Source of the DNA: Piper betle
Lineage: Eukaryota; Streptophyta; Magnoliopsida; Piperales; Piperaceae
Assembly: GCA_033002965.1 (NCBI GenBank)
Contig: JAURVB010013578.1
Location: forward strand, 101,694 to 165,693
Direction of reading: 5' to 3'
DNA length: 64,000 nt
A program made the position numbers and the translations under genes. Below, piece after piece: positions 58,234-64,000 of the stretch; within the stretch, counting starts at the first letter, position 1; each line of letters begins with the position of its first letter. Below the pieces are notes generated by a model that saw only the letters and a list, made by a program, of their open reading frames with translations, ran no database searches and had not been told where the DNA came from.

Positions 58234-60681
58234 CATTATTGAAGATTTTAGAGCGTTGAGAGTTGACTAGGGCTTACTTTGGAGTTTGCTTAATCAAGAA
58301 CTTGAAGCCTTGAAAAAGAGGGCTTCATTTCAAGATATAGAAGAACGTTACAAGTAAAGGGAATCCCTGAACTTGTTAATCTATTGCTTCTTTTGATTTC
58401 ATTTTATTAGATCCTTTATTAATAGGATTTGAGTGTTTGGAAAGAGGTGTGCTTTACTTTTTATTTGGGATATATTTTGGTTGCGTATGCATTGTGTAGG
58501 AGAGGTGGTTCCTCATTCTTGGGTGGGAAGGGGCCAGAGTTGAATATAATCTTTCTATTTTAGATAGTTTTAGGTTATGTGATCATATATTTGGCATTCT
58601 ATGGATCAAGCACTTCTACACCCTTATTCCAATAACTTTTTTCATAATTAAAGTGTTGGGATTGTAACACACAAAATCCCTAAAACTCTATGTTGTATGT
58701 TTAGACAAGGCAAACCAATAAAAGATAAAAGATAGATGACATACAAATTTACCATGGAACCTTCAAAATAGAAGGGCAACCACAAACCATCCACTATAAT
58801 TAATTAATAGGAACACACATCGGGTAAAGCTCGTACATCATTTACATCATCACATCATCTGGATCAAACAAAGCTCATGTCATCATCGTCATCGTCGGCA
58901 GTGTTCTTCATCAGATGGAATCAACAATCTCCTACTGGGATACACATCCAATTGGAAACGACTCACAACTCTAATTAGAGAAAAATATTCTAATCAGGAA
59001 AACTCGTAACTTCTAACCAAAGAACAAACTTTGATTAGGTAGACCTATACCTTGTGAGGATAGGCTCTCCCTTCTCTAAGAGAGGAGGGAGAGCCTCACT
59101 ACAAAACCTCACAGTAAAGCACACAATGATATACTCAGTTCAGTTGTACTCAAAACATCACACATGTACAACTACATATATATAGAAAAAAGATACCTAC
59201 ACAAGATACAACCAACTTTGTAGATATAAAGAGTCAAACACCAAATACTCATCGTCTTTTACAATTTTACTTAAATTTTTCGTACCTTTTAGAATAACTT
59301 CATGTCTTTACGATTCTTTATGTAGTTGCATATCTTTTCACATTCATCGTACGATGAGGGACTCCAACATAAAGGACAATTTGCTTGGAGAATAAAAGGC
59401 TTCTAAGTGGCATCAAAATGTTTGTTAATTGCTAGTTCTTACGTTGCATGGCTGCCTAGGATGCTCACAAGAAAAGAGAGACAGCAAAGAAGAAGAATTT
59501 GAGATTAGTGGTCGGACTCCATCCATGGGTCTTAATAATATATTTAATGTTTCTCACTCTAATGCAGGCAACTGCTTGTCACGAAGTGACAGTGGAACAA
59601 TGGGGACTCCCCATTGTCAATGTCTCCAATTGTAGAGACACAGTTTAGCATTGAAGACTAGATGAGGTTCATCAATCACTATAAGCACAAATGTCCCATG
59701 TGACATATTACTAGAAGACAGAGATCATAAGTAAGTGGCATGAAACTTTCCTGTGAAGAGAAGAACTAGACAAGATATACTCCCATGAATGTGTTCTTTT
59801 TTCTTTAGTTCGTTTTTGTCTATTATTTTAGGTTTCACATGGTTCGAGTGTGTGTCCGAACGAGGTAGGACAAAGCTAATATTGGTGCCGTAGTTTTATT
59901 AATCTTTTTATTTTAAAAATTCTTTGGGTCGACTCAACTCTATAGTTTCTTGCAACAAATTTTAAAATTAACTCCCCACTGATAGATTTTGTTATTGACT
60001 CTGAGTCTCCTTGAGTTTCTCCGGATTAAATAAAAAAGGTTTTGAAGATATATTAATTATCTTTTGATTTAGTTAAATCAATTATTTAAAGTAACATAAG
60101 TAAATTTATCAATTTTGAAGGATCAAAATTCTAAACAATATCTACTAATTTGATATATACTTTTTCTTGTTAGATTGAAAATTTGATATAAATGACTCTA
60201 AGTCAGTTTGAGTCGACTTTGAGTCAACTCTACTCCTACCAAGTTGATTCCGAGTCCTAAGTTTTTAAATTATGATTGGTGGCTCCCTCCTTACCAAGAA
60301 TTGTTACTAAGACTATAAGAGAAGTCTGGTTAATAACTTGATTTGTTTTGATGTTCGAACTAATTTGACTCAAAATTTGAATTTAATTTTGAACTTGAGA
60401 AAAGCGATACAAAGTTGATGTATCATGTTTGGCTGGTTAATTAAGAGTTCGATTTGGGTTAATTCTCAAGTTAATTTGACGCGAAGTTTTATTTGAATTT
60501 TAAACCTGAAACAAAAGTTGATCATTGATCAGGGTTGGCTTGTCTTGAATCGAAGGTTGATATTTTATGATATAAATTACATTGAACATACATCTAACAA
60601 TCAAGCTGGTTGAAGATCAACTCTATTTTGGTGATCGGCTCGAGGCAGCACTTAGGCTCAAATTTGAAGCCAAACATTCTT
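58234..60681. other. Intergenic region, no gene seen
   Basis: No supported coding region in about 2.4 kb. It includes the hairpin at 59062-59096 and a stretch rich in 'gagtcgactc/ttgagtc' and 'aatttgactc' motifs (about 59930-60660) that looks like a degenerate dispersed repeat. A 68-codon frame at 59429-59635 matches no family I know. Confidence 0.45.
59062..59096. repeat. Short hairpin (about 35 nt)
   Basis: AGGCTCTCCC..CTCT and AGAG..GGGAGAGCCT form a stem of about 15 base pairs with a small loop and one unpaired base. Confidence 0.7.
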
Positions 60682-61379
60682 GGGAATATATTATAAATAA
60701 CCACATTTCAAAGTTTTCTTTCAATAATAGTTAAGTTTACAAAATTATATCATAAATAGCAATTTTAAAAATTTTCAAATCAATTATGACTATGTTCTAT
60801 CATTTTTTAAATAAGAGGTACTCATAAGATTAATTTTTACTAATACCAAAATATATAATAGATTGAACTTATAATTGTTTACTAACTTTACATATAAAAA
60901 TAAAAAATAATCGATAAATATTAAATATAATATGAAAATATATTACTGATCAGATAAAATAGCATACAAATATTTTTATTGAATTTTGGACAATTAAAAA
61001 TAAAATACAATTTTAGGCCTTCAAAAGTAAGAAATAAAATAAAAACAAAACATTTTAAGATGTTCGAAATTTTAATTTGAAATTCTCACTTTTATTAAAA
61101 TTAAAATGTTTGTTTTATCCAATATATTTTTATTATGAATATTTTTTTAAAAAATGAAATATCTTTCATTATATAGAACACACAAAAATATGTTTGAGAA
61201 AATTTAAAGTTAGATTAAGGGTATTTATGCCAATAAAATAAATTTTACGAGTAAAATATTCTTAAGAAATTGACATGTGTGAAATAAAAATTTGAGATAT
61301 AGCTATATTTGATATAAATTTAAAATTTTGGTCATTTATGATAGTAAATATTGAAATTAGTTATTTATGATATTTTTCC
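60682..61379. mobile_element. Inverted-repeat element, MITE or MULE-like (about 700 bp)
   Basis: The left end (GGGAATATATTATAAATAAC, then 'ttatatcataaatagc') and the reverse complement of the right end (AGGAAAAATATCATAAATAAC, then 'atatcaaatatagc') align over about 90 nt at roughly 70% by eye. The interior is AT-rich and non-coding. The size and long AT-rich terminal inverted repeats fit a non-autonomous DNA transposon. No target duplication was found, so the superfamily is not assigned. Confidence 0.55.
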
Positions 61380-61669
61380 TTCAAGTTTTTTGGACAAAAC
61401 AAGCTAGGTTAGAGCTAAACAAAACTAACCCGATCAGCATCCTAATTAGGTACAAATATGTGATACCTGCTATTATTTCCTCTTATTAATAAAATAAAAG
61501 GGAAACTCAATATTGGAACATAATTTTAACTAATCAAAATACAAAAAAAAATTATAATTAATCTGTCATCTCATTTAAGTAAGATCAATCTTTAAAGTTA
61601 GAGTTAGTTAGAATCTATTTTTAAAATATTAGATTATTATATAGTCTCTCTTATTATTCATTATTCAAC

Positions 61670-61700
<31 letters not shown>

Positions 61701-64000
61701 TTATAAAAGAGGAACTCAATACTGGTGTCTGATTAAAGTAAGAGATTTAATAGATCAGAATTCAAATAAAAAAAATAAAATTATTACATCATTAGGGTCT
61801 ATCTTTAGTCAACATTAATAAAAAATTTTATCTAAGAAATTAAATGATTATATAATTTATTTTATTATTTAACGATTACTTATTTGTAAAATTAAAAATT
61901 TTCTTATACGTCGCTTATGACACATCATGCCCACTAAATCAACTTAAGAGGTGCTATATATTTTTCGACTCAGAATGTAAAAAAGAAAGGTCCCCGTCAT
62001 ATATTTTACATGATCTTAACAATGCAATACATAGAGATGGTAAGGAGAGCCATATGGTGAAAATGGACAACAGAGAATTTGTGGGCTCTTTTCTTCGAGT
62101 GGTCTTTCTTCACATAACATGAAAATGGAACTGCTCACCGTGCTCTATTTATATCAACTCCAATCTCACCCCGCACATAAGCATATATAGTTTTCCAAAG
62201 TTAGATTTTTTTTGTTAAAATTTATGGTACTCACTAATATATAATTAAATATTAATTATGCAAATATTTTAGTATCTAACAAAATATTTTATTTATAATT
62301 GTAAATCTTATAAAACATGGTTTGACTTGATTAAACAAATTAAAGAATTTAATAAATCATAGAGTAGGTAACGTATCGTATCTTCATAACCGATTAGATC
62401 AAAGATATTCTCACGAGATCTCTTACACACGAAAGTAGAAAAGAATTAGATCCGTAGCCTAGATCCCAAAATAAATAAGATTTCTAATAAGATATGTCTT
62501 TCCCAAAAGATAGACATTAAAAATAATAGGATTATTTAAATAATTTTATTAGAAATAGAAAATCATGAATTCTCCTCCAATATTGAGCATCTAAAATATA
62601 ACGTCCAACACAGGCTATAACCATATCATTTATATGTAAATCTGGTATACGATATTGGGTACTATATTGAAAACATGAGCGCACACAAGTACTATTATAG
62701 TAAAATTAAACAGCTTACCGAAGTCATGAACTACATTTTTAGCTTAGCATAATCGAAATAAACAAACTAGAACAAGGACATGCCTATTTCACACGTATAC
62801 ATATTAAGAGGAAAGCGCGTTTGGAAGGCAACTAACATGAAGAAATGAGCATTTGACAATGAAACAAAGAGGCCAAAAACAAGGGATTCATGAAATAGGG
62901 CTGATTGGTAGGGACGATTACATGCACTTTTTTTATTAAACAATGTTCATTTTAGTAGTAGAAATCTTTGAAATAAATAAGCAGAACTGGGAGTAATCGG
63001 ACTCACATGGCTTGCTATAGCGTCAAGACAAACATGGGGTCGGCCACACTGCATGTGCTGCAAATAGCATGCGGTGCAAATCCTTTTCCTCTTGTCCATC
63101 TCTATCACGATCCCTATCTCTAATATTATTGCCTCTTCCCCAAAGTTAATGCCCTCGTTTTCATCACTATACGGTCATCATGTTGTTGCCTCATTATTAG
63201 GAAAAAATTTTATCCTCACCGTGGCAACCGGTAACAATTGGTAGAGACAAGTGGAATCGACTTACATGCTTAGACTTGGGGGTACATGTAGGGGTGGCAT
63301 ACACGTCCAAATTTGCCCGTCCGTTCAAAGTCCAAAATATGTCCGACTGAATTTTACCGGCCGAATTTGACCGAATTAAAACAAACCAAACATGAATATT
63401 TTTTTGTCCAACCAACCGACCGACTGCGTGTCCGATATTTTATATTAATAATATAAAACCTTTAATATTTATAAATCTAATATTATAGTTTATAAAAATT
63501 TCCATAGATTCTACTTCTTTACCAATCGAATTTTTGCTATCTTTTTCATCTCCAATTTGCTCATTTACATTTAGTAATGAACTTGTATGATCCATCTTCG
63601 AAAAAAATTATCAAATTATAAACATGAAATATTAGTGCAAATCAATTCTATTTATAAAATTAATACCAACAAGTAACAACAAATATTTTTTATTGACAAT
63701 ACCTATTCCTTCCACAATGAAAGCTTCCTTCACCAAGCAAAATTGCACAAAATCCTATAGCTCAAATATTGCATAATTTTGTTAATATAAGTTCTTTTTG
63801 CCTTATCATCCAATTTTAAATAATTATTAATTTAATAATTATTAATCTAATAAAATAATAAATATTAATCCTAAAATAAGTATAGATAAAATAAAAGATT
63901 TAATATTTATTTAATTGAGAATTTAAAGGTAAAGTTTATAATCAAACAAAGATAAGCTACATGATGAGTAAGCCCAGAGGCAGAGGGTGGCGGAGGGTAG
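61380..64000. other. AT-rich intergenic region, no gene seen
   Basis: It contains a diverged tandem pair (about 61498-61660 and 61707-61870, each starting 'ggaaactcaatattgg / ggaactcaatactgg'), a (TA)n(CA)n run (61667-61700), and from about 63290 a 'taggggtggcatac' block. That wording is common at the ends of plant hAT-like non-autonomous elements, but the other end is not visible here. No coding region was recognised. Confidence 0.45.

Noticed and set aside
63285..63440. 'taggggtggcatac' block as a hAT-like element end
   Set aside because: Only one end is visible and no inverted partner was found before the window edge, so it is noted but not called.

Overview
The window is nuclear DNA from a flowering plant. 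It has spliced GT-AG genes, an AT-rich background, LTR retrotransposons primed by plant tRNAs, many solo LTRs and an integrated pararetrovirus fragment. I could not narrow the species from sequence alone. Only one convincing host gene is present; almost everything else is transposable-element or unassigned intergenic DNA.

Left part (1-13657): an LTR fragment (1-1730) is followed by GC-rich, LTR-like pieces mixed with two palindromic units (3145-3520), a 177-bp TA microsatellite (4559-4735), AT-rich intergenic DNA, and a solo LTR with a perfect 5-bp target duplication (8523-10009). A decayed endogenous caulimovirid fragment on the minus strand (about 10990-13657) comes next. It carries an internally deleted reverse transcriptase/RNase H region and a broken downstream ORF.

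Gene region (13658-25510): one minus-strand gene encodes a predicted 554-residue zinc-finger protein. It has a half-PHD motif and a C-terminal cysteine/tryptophan module that resembles a CW domain. I traced nine exons, including a 5' UTR exon; two exons are tandem duplicates in the same phase. The last two exons and about 830 bp beyond the stop are copied as an inverted, tail-to-tail duplicate (13658-15309 versus 16284-17905) around a 974-bp spacer. The far end of the copy abuts the viral fragment.

Retrotransposon block (26215-54877): a 6.2-kb Ty1/copia element on the minus strand (26215-32448) is followed by a three-level nest. A minus-strand chromovirus (32725-49220, target duplication CTAAG) holds a plus-strand Tat/Athila-like deletion derivative (38106-46279). 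That derivative's 3' LTR holds a 2.95-kb solo LTR (42195-45148, target duplication ATATT). Next comes a solo LTR (49486-54877) that contains another solo LTR of the same family (49966-52578).

Right part (54883-64000): a small non-coding LTR element (55593-58233) interrupted by a solo LTR, an inverted-repeat element (60682-61379) and AT-rich intergenic DNA without recognisable genes. No rRNA, tRNA or CRISPR feature was recognised. The coding remnants of the transposons are broken by stops and frameshifts, so the zinc-finger gene is the only locus here that looks capable of producing an intact protein.
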